A stretch of DNA of 64,000 nt. Origin: Rhizophagus clarus (lineage: Eukaryota > Glomeromycota > Glomeromycetes > Glomerales > Glomeraceae). Positions 48,275 to 59,364 of this stretch are shown one piece after another. The stretch's first letter is position 1. Each line of letters begins with the position of its first letter. The position numbers were made by a program, and so were the translations under genes. The notes under the pieces were generated by a model that did no database searches, had not been told where the DNA came from, and worked only from the letters and a program-made list of their open reading frames with translations. Location of the stretch: assembly GCA_015698045.1 (NCBI GenBank), contig BLAL01000050.1, forward strand, positions 558,001-622,000, given 5' to 3'.

Positions 48275-49105
48275 TGGTAATTAAAAAGAAAGTCCATAAG
48301 CATTTTTAATGACTATTACATTATTACAATATTTATGAATTTGATGTTAGGTCTGATCAATTTGAATTTTTTGGTTTGCGTAACCTTTCAGGTCAAAAGA
48401 ACAATATACTTTTATTTAAGGATTATTTTGTTAAATGTGTAAAAATTCTTCATGCCTACATAATGAGCCGAGGAATTGTGCAATATCATTAACATTATTG
48501 GGAATATTTGTTCAGTATTTAATTTATTAATTCTAAGTGTCAAACCTGTCAAAACACAGACTGATTCATTAGAAAGATCAAATTTGAATTGTCGAAAGAA
48601 TCGTACTTTATTTATGTTGTATTAGCAATATTTATTTAATAAAGGTTTGTTCTTTTAGACGCGTTTACTGTTTATCATTTTTTGCGATGAGTTATTTAAT
48701 TTTTACGTATTGCCGTGTCAATCTGAGTCTTGTATTTAAGATTCATTCTTACATGAGTGCGTATTCAGTTTATCATTTTTTGTAATAATAGGCAAATTCT
48801 AAAAGCTAAATTGTTTTGTAATGCTTAAATTTTTACGCATTGATGAGTCATATCATTTTTTGTATTTAAAGATCCTCACTTTTTATAGCTTTTTTTACTC
48901 TTTTTTTTTTTTTATAAAAATACTTATTTTTTTCTTTATATTACTTTTTCTTTTATAATGGATACAATAACCAAAAATTATATTAGATATAAAGGTAAGA
49001 AAATTGTGTAAATTGATAAAAGTTTATTCAACTTTTTTGATTACTATTAGCTCTTATTTTTTGATAATAAGAGAATAGTCATAGAATAATAAGAAAATTA
49101 TTGTA
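48275..49105. other. AT-rich region without genes
   Basis: GTTTATCATTTTTTG motifs recur near 48670, 48770 and 48855 (loose ~100-bp repeat). Nothing else supported. Confidence 0.35.
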
Positions 49106-49597
49106 TACAGTCAAACTTCGATGTACCGATACTCTATATACCGATAATTGCTTTTACCGATAAATTTTTGTTATCCCGTTTTACCACTAATAAAAAAATC
49201 TCATTATACCGATATTATATATAATTTCGCGATGTAACATATACCGATACTACCTCCTGATCCCTTTATATATAGTAATGTATATTAAGATGTACCGATA
49301 ATTTTGGTTACACTAGTGTAGTGTTCCGCAAACGATTTGGTCAAATCAAATCAATTCGGATTTGATTTGAAGTTTGATTTGATTCGATTTGATAATTTTG
49401 ATTTGCAAATCAAATCCAAACTTCAAAACAAGATTTGAGTTCAAATCCAAATTAAAAAAAAAAGATTTGATTCGATTTCAAATCAAATTCAAATTAGCTT
49501 AAACTAATTCAATCAAATCCGAATCAAATCTGACAAATCCAAATCAAATCCAAATCAAATCAAATTAAATATACATGACCTGGTTAAACGTAATTAC

Positions 49598-52434
49598 AGG
49601 ACCCCGAACAATACTAATGTATAAAGGCAGGGTCATGTGACTTGCCGATCTAATCAGATAATCCGAATATCTGATCATTTTTTTTAATCATTTATCAGTT
49701 TATTTTTGTAGTGTTGCCGGACGAAAGGCACGACCGGACTTTTGGAATTAAGGTAAGGGAGGGGTTGGGGAAGGTGTTTCGTTGTTTTTTTTTTAATTAA
49801 TTAAGTATTAACTTTTTTTTTTACTTTTTGTAGTGTTGCCGGACGAAAAGCACGACCGGACTTTTGGAATTAAGGTAAGGGAGGGTGAGAAATGTTTTTC
49901 GGTGTTTTTTTTAACTAATTAATTAATTATTTTTTATTTTTATTTTTTGTAGTGTTGCCGGACGAAAGGCACGACCGGACTTTTGGAATTAAGGTAAGGG
50001 AGGGGTTGGGGGAGGTGTTTCGTTGTTTTTTTTTAATTAATTTAAGTATTAACTTTTTTTTACTTTTTGTAGTGTTGCCGGACGAAAAGCACGACCGGAC
50101 TTTTGGAATTAAGGTAAGGGAGGGTGGGGAAGTGTTTTTCGGTGTTTTTTTTAACTATTTAATTAATTATTTTTTTTTTATTTTTTTGTAGTGTTGCCGG
50201 ACGAAATGCACGACCGGACTTTTGGAATTAAGGTAAGGGAGGGTGGTGAAGTGTTTTTCGGTGTTTTTTTTAACTATTTAATTAATTATTTTTTTTTTAT
50301 TTTTTTGTAGTGTTGCCGGACGAAATGCACGACCGGACTTTTGGAATTAAGGTAAGGGAGGGGTTGGGGGAGGTGTTTCGTTGTTTTTTTTTAATTAATT
50401 AAGTATTAACTTTTTTTTTTACTTTTTGTAGTGTTGCCAGACGAAAAGCACGACTGGACTTTTGGAATTAAGGTAAGGGAGGGTTGGGGGAGGTGTTTCA
50501 TTGTTTTTTTCTTTAATTAATTAAGTATTAACTTTTTTTTTTACTTTTTGTAGTGTTGCCAGACGAAAAGCACGACCAGACTTTTGGAATTAAGGTAAGG
50601 GAGGGTTGGGGGAGGTGTTTCGTTGTTTTTTTTTAATTAATTAAGTATTAACCTTTTTTTTTATTTTTTTGTAGTGTTGCCGGACGAAAAGCATGACCGG
50701 ACTTTTGGAATTAAGGTAAGGGAGGGTGGGGGAAGTGTTTTTCGGTATTTTTTTTAACTAATTAATTGTTTTTTTTTTTATTTTTTTGTAGTGTTGCCGG
50801 ACGAAAAGCACGACTGGACTTTTGGAATTAAGGTAAGGGAGGGTGGGGGAAGTGTTTTTCGGTATTTTTTTTAACTAATTAATTGTTTTTTTTTTATTTT
50901 TTTGTAGTGTTGCCGGACGAAAAGCACGACCGGACTTTTGGAATTAAGGTAAGGGAGGGTGGGGAAGTGTTTTTCGGTGTTTTTTTTAACTATTTAATTA
51001 ATTATTTTTTTTTTATTTTTTTGTAGTGTTGCCAGACGAAAAGCACGACCGGACTTTTGGAATTAAGGTAAGGGAGGGGTTGGGGGAGGTGTTTCGTTGT
51101 TTTTTTCTTTAATTAATTAAGTATTAACTTTTTTTTTTACTTTTTGTAGTGTTGCCAGACGAAAAGCACGACTGGTCTTTTGGAATTAAGGTAAGGGAGG
51201 GTTGGGGGAGGTGTTTCGTTGTTTTTCTTAATTAATTAAGTATTAACCTTTTTTTTTATTTTTTTGTAGTGTTTCCGGACGAAAAGCATGACCGGACTTT
51301 TGGAATTAAGGTAAGGGAGGGTGGGGGAAGTGTTTTTCGGTATTTTTTTTAACTAATTGTTTTTTTTTTTATTTTTTTGTAGTGTTGCCGGACGAAAAGC
51401 ACGACCGGACTTTTGGAATTAAGGTAAGGGAGGGTGGGGAAGTGTTTTTCGGTGTTTTTTTTAACTATTTAATTAATTATTTTTTTTTATTTTTTTGTAG
51501 TGTTGCCAGACGAAATGCACGACCGGACTTTTGTAATTAAGGTAAGGGAGGGGTTGGGGGAGGTGTTTCGTTGTTTTTTTTTTTTTTAATTAATTAAGTA
51601 TTAACTTTTTTTTTTACTTTTTGTAGTGTTGCCAGACGAAAAGCACGACCAGACTTTTGGAATTAAGGTAAGGGAGGGTTGGGGGAGGTGTTTCGTTGTT
51701 TTTTTTTAATTAATTAAGTATTAACCTTTTTTTTTATTTTTTTGTAGTGTTGCCGGACGAAAAGCATGACCGGACTTTTGGAATTAAGGTAAGGGAGGGT
51801 GGGGGAAGTGTTTTTCGGTATTTTTTTTAACTAATTAATTGTTTTTTTTTTTATTTTTTTGTAGTGTTGCCAGACGAAAAGCACGACCGGACTTTTGGAA
51901 TTAAGGTAAGGGAGGGTTGGGGGAGGTGTTTCGTTGTTTTTTTTTTAATTAATTAAGTATTGATTTTTTTTTTATTTTTTGTAGTGTTGCCGGACGAAAA
52001 GCACGACCGGACTTTTGGAATTAAGGTAAGGGAGGGTGGGTGAAGTGTTTTTCGGTATTTTTTTTAACAAATTAATTATTTTTTTTTTTATTTTTTGTAG
52101 TGTTGCCGGGCGAAAAACACGACCGGACTTTTGGAATTAGGGTATTAAAACCCGAAAAAGAATAATAAAAATAAATAAATTTGGTATAAAATACCGAAAA
52201 AAAGTGAAAAAATAAATAAAATAAAATAAATTTTGGTAAATACCGAGTAATTTAATTTACCGAAATTAGTATTTTTTAAAAATAAATCCACGTATATCTA
52301 TTATAAACTCTACACAAACATAATATCCCAAATTGACCGATCTACGCAAACTCAATTTGTAGGTTTAAAAAGTAATTTCATATAAACTCTACGCAAACCC
52401 GTATGTGAGTTATATTGGTATTATTCGGGGTCCT
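49598..52434. mobile_element. AGGACCCC element carrying a mini-exon-like array, TSD GTAATTAC
   Basis: TIRs are AGGACCCCGAACAATACTAAT (written in part) at 49598 and the inverse of AGGACCCCGAATAATACC ending at 52434. The perfect 8-bp TSD GTAATTAC is at 49590-49597 and 52435-52442. After a ~110-bp left arm (GGGTCATGTGACTTGCCG) comes the 2.4-kb tandem array, then a ~290-bp right arm with AAAATAAATTTTGGTAAATA and two ACTCTACGCAAAC-type motifs. No transposase is encoded. An inverted relative is at 61004, and a 294-bp MITE at 23410 shares the first bases of the TIR and the 8-bp TSD length, so all were probably moved by one hAT-like enzyme. Confidence 0.9.
49709..52142 (+). repeat. ~119-bp tandem array, 21 units, each with a splice-site-bounded 41-nt core
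   Basis: Each unit has a T-rich tract ending TTTTTGTAG, a nearly invariant 41-nt core (TGTTGCCGGACGAAAAGCAC then GACCGGACTTTTGGAATTAAG in part), and GTAAGGGAGGG. The core thus sits exactly between a consensus 3' splice site and a consensus 5' splice site. Core starts are at about 49713, 49833, 49951 and so on to 52101. The spacers fall into two classes: A (TTGGGGGAGGTGTTTCGTTG, TTAATTAATTAAGTATTAAC) and B (GGGGAAGTGTTTTTCGG, AACTATTTAATTAATTA). In one frame the core reads LPDEKHDRTFGIK. 41 is not a multiple of three, and joining three cores brings a TAA into frame, so a simple repeat protein from full splicing is unlikely. Function unknown. Confidence 0.9.
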
Positions 52435-53088
52435 GTAATTACCGTAAATATTATTGGTAGTTACTGCAACCACATGATGTCCAACCCTCCTTAAACACAC
52501 TAAAGAAATACGTTTCGCAACATTTTTTTATTAATATTGCGTTGCAAAACGCATTTTTTTATTTAAAATTCAACAAATCAAACCAAATCACAAATCTATT
52601 TGAATGAATTTGATTTGATTTGAATTTGAATTTGATTTGAATCGAATCAAATTTAAATCAAATCAAATCAAATTCAAATCAAATTTCAAATCAGATTTGA
52701 ATGGTTTGATTCAAATCCAAATTCAAACTTTTCAGATTTGATTTGATCAAATCAAATTTCAAATCTAACCTGATTTGGTCTAATTTGATTTGTGCGGAAC
52801 ACTACACTAGTGTTAATTCTGGCCGGCACTATAAGTTTGGCCTGAGTTAAAAATTGTAACTGGGCATCGTTCTTAATTATGTCCAGAATTAGATTTTTTT
52901 TCTATAATCATACTCACGTTATACATAATATATTCGAAAATTTTAGACTCAGAATTAAGCATAGTGCGAGCTAGAGTTAGATTTTGGCCTGCATTATAAT
53001 CTACTAATTACATATATGTACTGATATTTCAATGTACTGATACTTTTTCCCAAAACTGAAAGCATCAGTACATCGAAGTTTGACTGTA

Positions 53089-53923
53089 TATAGAATAATA
53101 AAGTTAATGTAGTTAGATCAAATTATAGAATAAAAACTAATTTATAGATTAATCTAAATTAATATAAAGTATTCTGCTAAAATAATTTTATATTCTTAAA
53201 TGATGAAATTAATAAATTTATATTCAAGGTAAAAATATTAATGATTTTCCTTTTAATTTTTATTTCTTATCTGTAAATTTATAAAATAATATAACTTTTT
53301 ATTTATCAAATTTTCAAATATAATTTTATTATTATTAAATATATCTTAATAAGAGGAATTTAATAAACTAAATTTTATCTTTTTATAAATATAAGATCTT
53401 ATTTTTAATAATTATTAAAAAAACTGGAAAAATAAGAAAAAAACTAAACCACTATCCCTTATAATTTCTTATTGATATCTTAACAAAAAAAAATTTATTC
53501 TTCTAATCAAAAAACAAAAACTTTAATTAATAACTTCATTTTATTTATTTTAATGTTTTCAAAATATATAATATTAACAAGAAGCTTCTCATCTAGAGTA
53601 TTTAAAATTAAGCTGCCAGATGCAAACTTTATAAAAAATTTCTAAAATATAAAGAAAATCTAAAACTTGCAATTAATAAATTATATTCTTAATAAAGTTC
53701 ATATTAAATTAGTAGTTTTACTAAAACTTAGTATTTTAAAACTAAATAAGTTTTAAAAAAAACATGGTTAAATCCAAAAAGAAAATTTTACTTAAAATAG
53801 TCTAAAAAACTAAAAACCAAATTTTTTTTAATATTTTTTTACTGGAAAAATAAGTTATTTTAAAAATTCTAAAATTTTTAAAATCAATTTTAATCTTTAT
53901 AGTTTAAGTAATAAGTATACACA
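53089..53923. other. AT-rich region without genes
   Basis: No supported feature. Confidence 0.3.
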
Positions 53924-53936
53924 ATATATTATAAAT

Positions 53937-53938
<2 letters not shown>

Positions 53939-53972
<34 letters not shown>

Positions 53973-55206
53973 CAAAGGTCGTGTTATTTTTATTGTTTAA
54001 TATTCAAATTCAAATACTATGTACAATACATAAATAATCCCCCCAGCTCAGCTAAGTGTGACCCATGAACAGAATGTAACTGACCAACCAGAACCAAAAT
54101 AAAACAAAATAAAACAAATAATCAATATGCTAAATATAATAAAATATCCTAAACTAAAATAAATTAAACTACTAATTAACCTGATGAACTAATCAACAAC
54201 AAATCATCCTCATCCCCTAATAAATTGACTTTATAAAAATCTGGTAGTTTTTTAAACAACCAAGAAAAACTACTACTCGAATGAATCAAAGCACGTATTT
54301 GAAGGAAAGTGCGATTAAGCGCCTTTAAAAACCTATCTTTACTACTCGTGATAATGGGTGGTTTTAGCGGTGGTGCTAAATATGGATCGTCTAATATTGA
54401 GGCTTCTGCACTCTGGTCATCACCTAGTTTTTGAGAGGTAGATCATCATCGTGGTTTGTGTATCGAAAGAAAAAAAGTTTTATCTTTTTTCAAGATGCTG
54501 TTACGTTATTCCCATTTGACCGTGCATTCGCATCGCAGAAGCCAAATGTTCGATTTAAATAAACAGATCAATCTAACCAACAATTTAGCGCAAAATAGCA
54601 CTGCGTGATGGTATGACCATTTGAAGTGACGTTGTATATGAATAAACTGAGAGGAGTCCATTTTTCCAGTGGCCGCGCATGTAAGTAATTTGATAAATCT
54701 TGGAGACTGTATTGATGTTTCTATCCATCCATTAATCGCGTCATTAACTAAATTGGCTGAAGAAAGTAAGTCAGAGAATTGCGAGAGTGTAATGACAAGG
54801 AAATCCTGAAGTGAATTGAAAATTGATTGCCGTAAGTGCATCGTATAAGGACAAGTAACCAAGTGTGTAATGGTTTCATCAGCTTCTTCTTTACAGAACT
54901 GACAAGTAAAATCCTGATAGAGGGAAGGTTTGCGTCTGCAAAGCCAACGGCCCACTAGTAATTGTTTGTGCAAGATCTTGATAATAAAGCTCCATAAGGA
55001 ATTCCGTTTGAAAGAGATGCACCTAAAGTGCTTTACTTGCTGTATTGCAGTCCAAGTGACTTCCTATTGGTATTGTCTAGATCTCTGAACAAAGGCGTCC
55101 TCATTGACCTGTAAGTCTCTCCATTCATTGCATGCTTGTACCCGGCCCATAGTGTTGAGAAAATTTCTTAGTTTTTGCTCGATCGAAGTGTCTTCAAAAT
55201 GTGGGA
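53939..55206 (-). mobile_element. 5'-truncated LINE (non-LTR retrotransposon)
   Basis: Minus-strand insertion with a 3' poly(A) tract (seen as a ~30-nt T-run at 53939-53968) and a 15-bp TSD ATATATTATAAATTA at 53924-53938 and 55207-55221, the mark of target-primed reverse transcription. Only the C-terminal part of the second ORF and a ~210-bp 3' UTR are present. Confidence 0.9.
54176..55205 (-). pseudogene. LINE ORF2 C-terminal segment, broken
   Basis: The minus strand reads in one frame from 55205 to TAA 54176-54178. It includes WTAIQQVKHFRCISFKRNS, then LHKQLLVGRWLCRRKPSLYQ, CQFCKEEADETITHLVTCPY, and a tail LAPPLKPPIITSSKDRFLKA. The C-x2-C-x(n)-T-H-L-x-x-C cluster is the zinc-binding region found after the reverse transcriptase in many LINEs. 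In-frame stops at 55064-55066 (TAG), 54506-54508 (TAA) and a TGATGA pair near 54442 kill it. The reverse transcriptase and endonuclease domains are missing because of the truncation. Confidence 0.75.
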
Positions 55207-55221
55207 ATATATTATAAATTA

Positions 55222-55397
55222 AAGTTTATACTTATTCTAAATATATTTTAATAATAATTTAAATATATTTTAACTGAAGTATAATTATTTTTCATAAGGT
55301 TTAAAAAATTTAATATGATTGCATTTGAATCTTTATAATATTTTTGATATTATTTATTCAAATTATTTTAAAATTTCTTTAATTTTATATCAATTGC
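55222..55397. other. Short AT-rich spacer
   Basis: No feature. Confidence 0.3.
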
Positions 55398-56074
55398 TAC
55401 CATATATCACAGATCACAGTACCTCCCTTATGTATAGTACCCCCCTCAAAAAATCTGCTAGAATTTTAAAATACCTGTGTACTTTACATAGAGAATTTTA
55501 ATTTAAAGTTTAAAATTTTATAAAATACCCAGGGTATAATACTAGGTTTATATATAATGTATATTCCAGATATATAAAAATGTCAGAACAGTTAGTTTCA
55601 GTATTTTTTTGCATTTTTATGTATATAAAAATGCCAGAACAATTAGTTTTGGCATTTTTTTTTACTTTACATATAAAAAACGCTAGAACAATCAGTTTTA
55701 GCATTTTTTTGTGTTTTTATATATATAAAAATGCTGAAACAATCAGTTTTAGCATTTTTTTTACTTTACATATAAAAAACGCTAAAACAGTTAGTTTTGG
55801 CATTTTTTTTGCATTTTTATATATATAAAAATGCCAGAACAATCAGTTTCAGCATTTTTTTTACTTTACATATAAAAATGCTAGAACAGTCAGTTTCAGC
55901 GTTTTACCAATCTAATTAAACCTGGGTATTATACATTGCATATATCCAGGTATTTTAAAAATCCTATACCCCCTATGTATAATATCCACCCGTGTATAGT
56001 ATACCCTCAGGTACAGGCCAAAACCCCCAAAATTTGCAAGATACCCAGGGTACTGTGGCCCATGATGTATGGTA
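55398..56074. mobile_element. 677-bp element, CCATATATCACAG termini, TA flank (copy A)
   Basis: The left end TACCATATATCACAGATCAC plus AGTACC and the inverse of the right end (TACCATACATCATGGGCCAC plus AGTACCC) match. GTATAGTACCCCCC/ACCTGGGTATT motifs line both arms and the centre is a hairpin-unit array. Copy B is at 58745-60354 in opposite orientation and carries two insertions; copy A is the uninterrupted form at the mariner-MITE site. Confidence 0.8.
55575..55905. repeat. Array of ~52-bp hairpin-forming units
   Basis: Six to seven units of the form AAAAATGCCAGAAC-x-GTTTTGGCATTTTT separated by TATATA or ACTTTACATATA. In each unit the two halves pair. The variants GCCAGAAC/GTTTTGGC, GCTAGAAC/GTTTTAGC and GCTGAAAC/GTTTTAGC keep pairing by matched or G-T-compatible changes. 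Related units occur at 59110-59350, 60935-61000 and 62640-62830. Confidence 0.8.
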
Positions 56075-57540
56075 TATTTCAGGTATACAGTATATATTTT
56101 TATTACTTTTTTAATGTATAACAATTTTTTGTAACATAAGATAAGAATGAAAAATCTGCAAATCTTTTTAAATTAACATTTTTCAATATTTGATTAAAGA
56201 ATCTAATCAAAGAAAATATGGTAATTTCAGATTAATAAAATCTTAATTGATATTTAAATATTCAAATTAGTATCTAAAATTTAAAAAATTTTATATGTAA
56301 ATTAAAATACATAAATCTTTATTATTTTCAATTAAATATGATAAATTATTTATAATTAGAAATTTTATCAATATTATTATTATTTAAATTTTTATTTTGG
56401 TTATTATGATCAGAATTTTAGATATCTAATATAAAGGCCATAAAAAATTTGCACAAAATTATAGGTATTTTATTATTCCTAAATTTAATTAAATTTATTA
56501 AAAATTAAATATTATATGCAAATTGTATATTAATTTGCTAAAATCTAATTTATAATTTTTATTATTTATTTAATGGTAATAAAATTTCAATTTGCACCTA
56601 ATACAAAAGTAAAAGGAAAAAAATACAAAGATTATGTCTAAGTAAGCAATGACAGTTGATCAAAATTACAAACTTTAAAAATAAAGATACTATAAGTTAA
56701 TCATAATTACTTGTATTTAAAAGTTAAAAATAAATATAAAGATCTATTAGTAGATAAAAAATAAGGTCCTGTAAAATACTGACAATAACATATCACCCTT
56801 ATCTAGAGATATCAATATTTAAACATTCCAAAAAACCTTTTATACAGTAAGTTGCTTAGCAATATCACTTAAATATCCTATGTATAAAAAAAAGAAAAAT
56901 AAAAAAAAAATGCTATAATCAACTAAAATTTAAAAATTAAAGTTAACAATAATTTGATAACATCTATTTTGTCATTAGATTTCTTATTCAAGAACTTTTT
57001 CTTATATTTCTTATCTTTTAATTTTTTGGAAGTCTTTGTCAAATCCTTAGATAGTTTTGTATTAATCAAGCATTTTTTAAAAGAATTAGAAGTCATAATA
57101 GGATTTTAAATAATATATATATAAGTAATAAAAAAATTTACTTATTTATCATATAAAATATTTTTTAAATCATATAGAATTTTGCTTATTAGAAGGTAAA
57201 ATATAAAAAAGTTGTAATTATAGATGCGTAATAGAAAATTAAAATTGTTAAAGTTATATATAGATTTTGTATAATAAGGGGTGATTTTTATATTATAGTA
57301 GTATATATATATATATACAGTATATAAATTTTAATTTCACTTATAACTTTAAAAAGATATTTTCTTTTTTCAATACATTATTGATTTTATACATTTTAGT
57401 TTTCATAAAATTAAATATTATATTTATAAAAAAATACATTTTTTATACTAATAATATTTTTTTATTCTTATTTTTTATTTACTAAATTTAATTATATGTA
57501 AAATAAATTTTAGTTTAATAAAATTACTTTTTTATATTTA
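56075..57540. other. AT-rich region without genes
   Basis: No gene. Very A/T-rich, TA run at about 57300-57316. Confidence 0.3.
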
Positions 57541-58150
57541 AGTAAATTGATCAGTAATGTCAAAAGTACTTAAATCTTAATTTTTTTAAGGCTAGGTATA
57601 ATATTTATAAAGAAATTTGTATTTTTTAAACAGTACTAATTTTTCAAAATTTTTTTTTTCTCTTTTAATTTTAGAACATAATTACATTACTTTGATTAAA
57701 TAAAATCATTTTTTTCTGCTTAAATAAAGTTAGTTAGCAGAATCAAATCTACTTGTATATTAATTTTTAAACAATTAGACTAATATTCATAGAGTATTAG
57801 TTATTTTTATATTTTCAATTTTTTTGCAAAAACTTATTTTGCAATTTCAAAGTATGATTTCATCACTTTAGCCAAATATAATTATTTTTTTCCACTTATG
57901 TAATATTATTTAGCAGATTAAATCTACTTACAATAAAAATTGTAAAATGATTAAATTAATATCTGTGAAATGCGATCAAGTTTTGTACTTTCAATTATTT
58001 ATTATTTTATTTGATTTTTAATTTTAAAATGTAATTTTACTATCAATTTGTATGTTTAGTAACTTAATTTTTAAAAATTAGTAAAATAAATACCAGTAAA
58101 TCAATATACCTGTAAAATTATATAATGATTTGGCTAAAATTAAAGAATTA
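57541..58150. repeat. Diverged ~180-bp tandem repeat, about 3 copies
   Basis: The order 'TAAATAAAATCATTTTTTTC, GCTTAAATAAAGTTAG, TTAGCAGAATCAAATCTACTT, AATTTTTAAACAATTAGAC, TAATATTCATAGAG' recurs near 57700 and 57880 with a weaker copy near 57540 and 58070. Confidence 0.5.
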
Positions 58151-58189
58151 ATTTAATATTGTTTTACAGAAACTTAAAAATTCTAAATA

Positions 58190-58379
58190 ATAATGAATTG
58201 ATATTGTAATGATATTAAATATACATTGTAACAATATTGATTTGCAAATGATATCATTATGATATCAAAATGATATCGATATATTATTGATTGAATATAT
58301 CAAAATGATATCGTAAAGATATTTACTTAAAGAAATATCTAATCGATATCATATTCATATTGTTATAACTAGAGATATG
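58190..58379 (-). repeat. GATATC-rich repeat, inverse copy, first half
   Basis: Reverse complement of about 9970-10130. It ends at GTTATAAC (58372-58379), the target of the hAT-like insertion that follows; the second half resumes at 63833. Confidence 0.8.
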
Positions 58380-58770
58380 CTCTGAATTTGGTCAACTGGT
58401 TAACTGGTGAAACTATCTAAAAAAAAACAGATTCAGATTGATCTGTTTGTATCACTAGTTTGACCAGATGGTTCATCAGATACTGATCAATCTGGTGAAA
58501 CCATCCAGAAAAAAAAACAGATTCAGATTGATCCATTTGTATTACCAGTTTAACTGGATGATTCATCAGATATCTGATCAATCTGGTATCATTGGACTGG
58601 TCAGATTAGTTCATCAAAAAAAAGTTTTTTTTTTTAATAAAAATTATAAAATATAACTATAAATAAATTGATAAATAAAAAAATATATATATCAGATATA
58701 TATTTTATTTATATATTATAAATACTTTTAAATTTTAATATTATTACCGTATATCACAGGCCACACTCAG

Positions 58771-58954
58771 TATAGATAACATCCAAATCCAAAATAATTT
58801 GGGATTATGACAGCCCAAATGTACAAATCCAAATTAATTTACAAATTACATATATAAATTTTGCAATTTGTACATTTGGGATTTGGGAATTATGGCTGTC
58901 AAAATGTACAAATTAATTTAGGATTTACTTAAAATAATTTGGGTAGCATCTATA
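58771..58954. mobile_element. ~184-bp MITE, second copy (TATAGATAACATCC termini)
   Basis: Same family as 28783-28969: TATAGATAACATCCAAATCC at the left, AATTTGGGTAGCATCTATA at the right, with inverted AAATGTACAAAT arms between. It lies next to the left end of copy B, with a partly duplicated GGCCACA/GGTCACA flank. Confidence 0.78.
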
Positions 58955-59364
58955 GGTCACAGTACCTCAGGTATCTTGCAAATTTTGGGAGGTTTTAACC
59001 TGTACCCAGGGGTATTATACACGGGTGGATACTATACATAGGGGGGTACAGGATTTTTAAAATATTTAAGGTACATGCCATGTATAATATCCAGGTTTAA
59101 TTAGATTGGTGAAATACTAAAACTGATTATTCTAGCATTTTTATATGTAAAGTAAAAAAAAATACCAAAACTGATTATTCTGGCATTTTTATATATATAA
59201 AAATGCAAAAAAAATGCCAAAACTGACTATTTTAGCGTTTTTTATATGTAAAGTAAAAAAAAATGCTGAAACTGATTTTTTTGGCATTTTTATATATATA
59301 AAAATGCAAAAAAAATGCCAAAATTAACTGTTCTGGCATTTTTATATATCTGGAATATACATTA

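Larger units (their letters stand above)
49319..52804. mobile_element. hAT-like element (TAGTGTTCCGCA termini), TSD CACTAGTG
   Basis: TIRs are TAGTGTTCCGCA (49319) and TGCGGAACACTA (ending 52804); the perfect 8-bp TSD CACTAGTG is at 49311-49318 and 52805-52812. Both subterminal regions (49340-49570 and 52560-52790) are packed with AAATCAAATC/GATTTGATTT motifs in mirrored orientation. No transposase is left; the centre is occupied by the AGGACCCC element. Confidence 0.9.
49108..53086. mobile_element. Tc1/mariner-like element (CAGTCAAACTTCG termini), outer shell of a nest
   Basis: TIRs are CAGTCAAACTTCGATGTAC at 49108 and the exact inverse ending 53086, flanked by TA. The interior left after removing nested insertions is only about 480 bp, with ACCGATA-type repeats near the left end, so it is a MITE-sized relic without transposase. 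TIR start CAGT and TA flank are typical of Tc1/mariner/pogo elements. Confidence 0.85.

Noticed and set aside
49952..50191. 79-codon frame reading LPDERHDRTFGIK twice
   Set aside because: It reads through spacers that carry splice signals and T-runs; only two of 21 units are open, so no repeat protein is supported.
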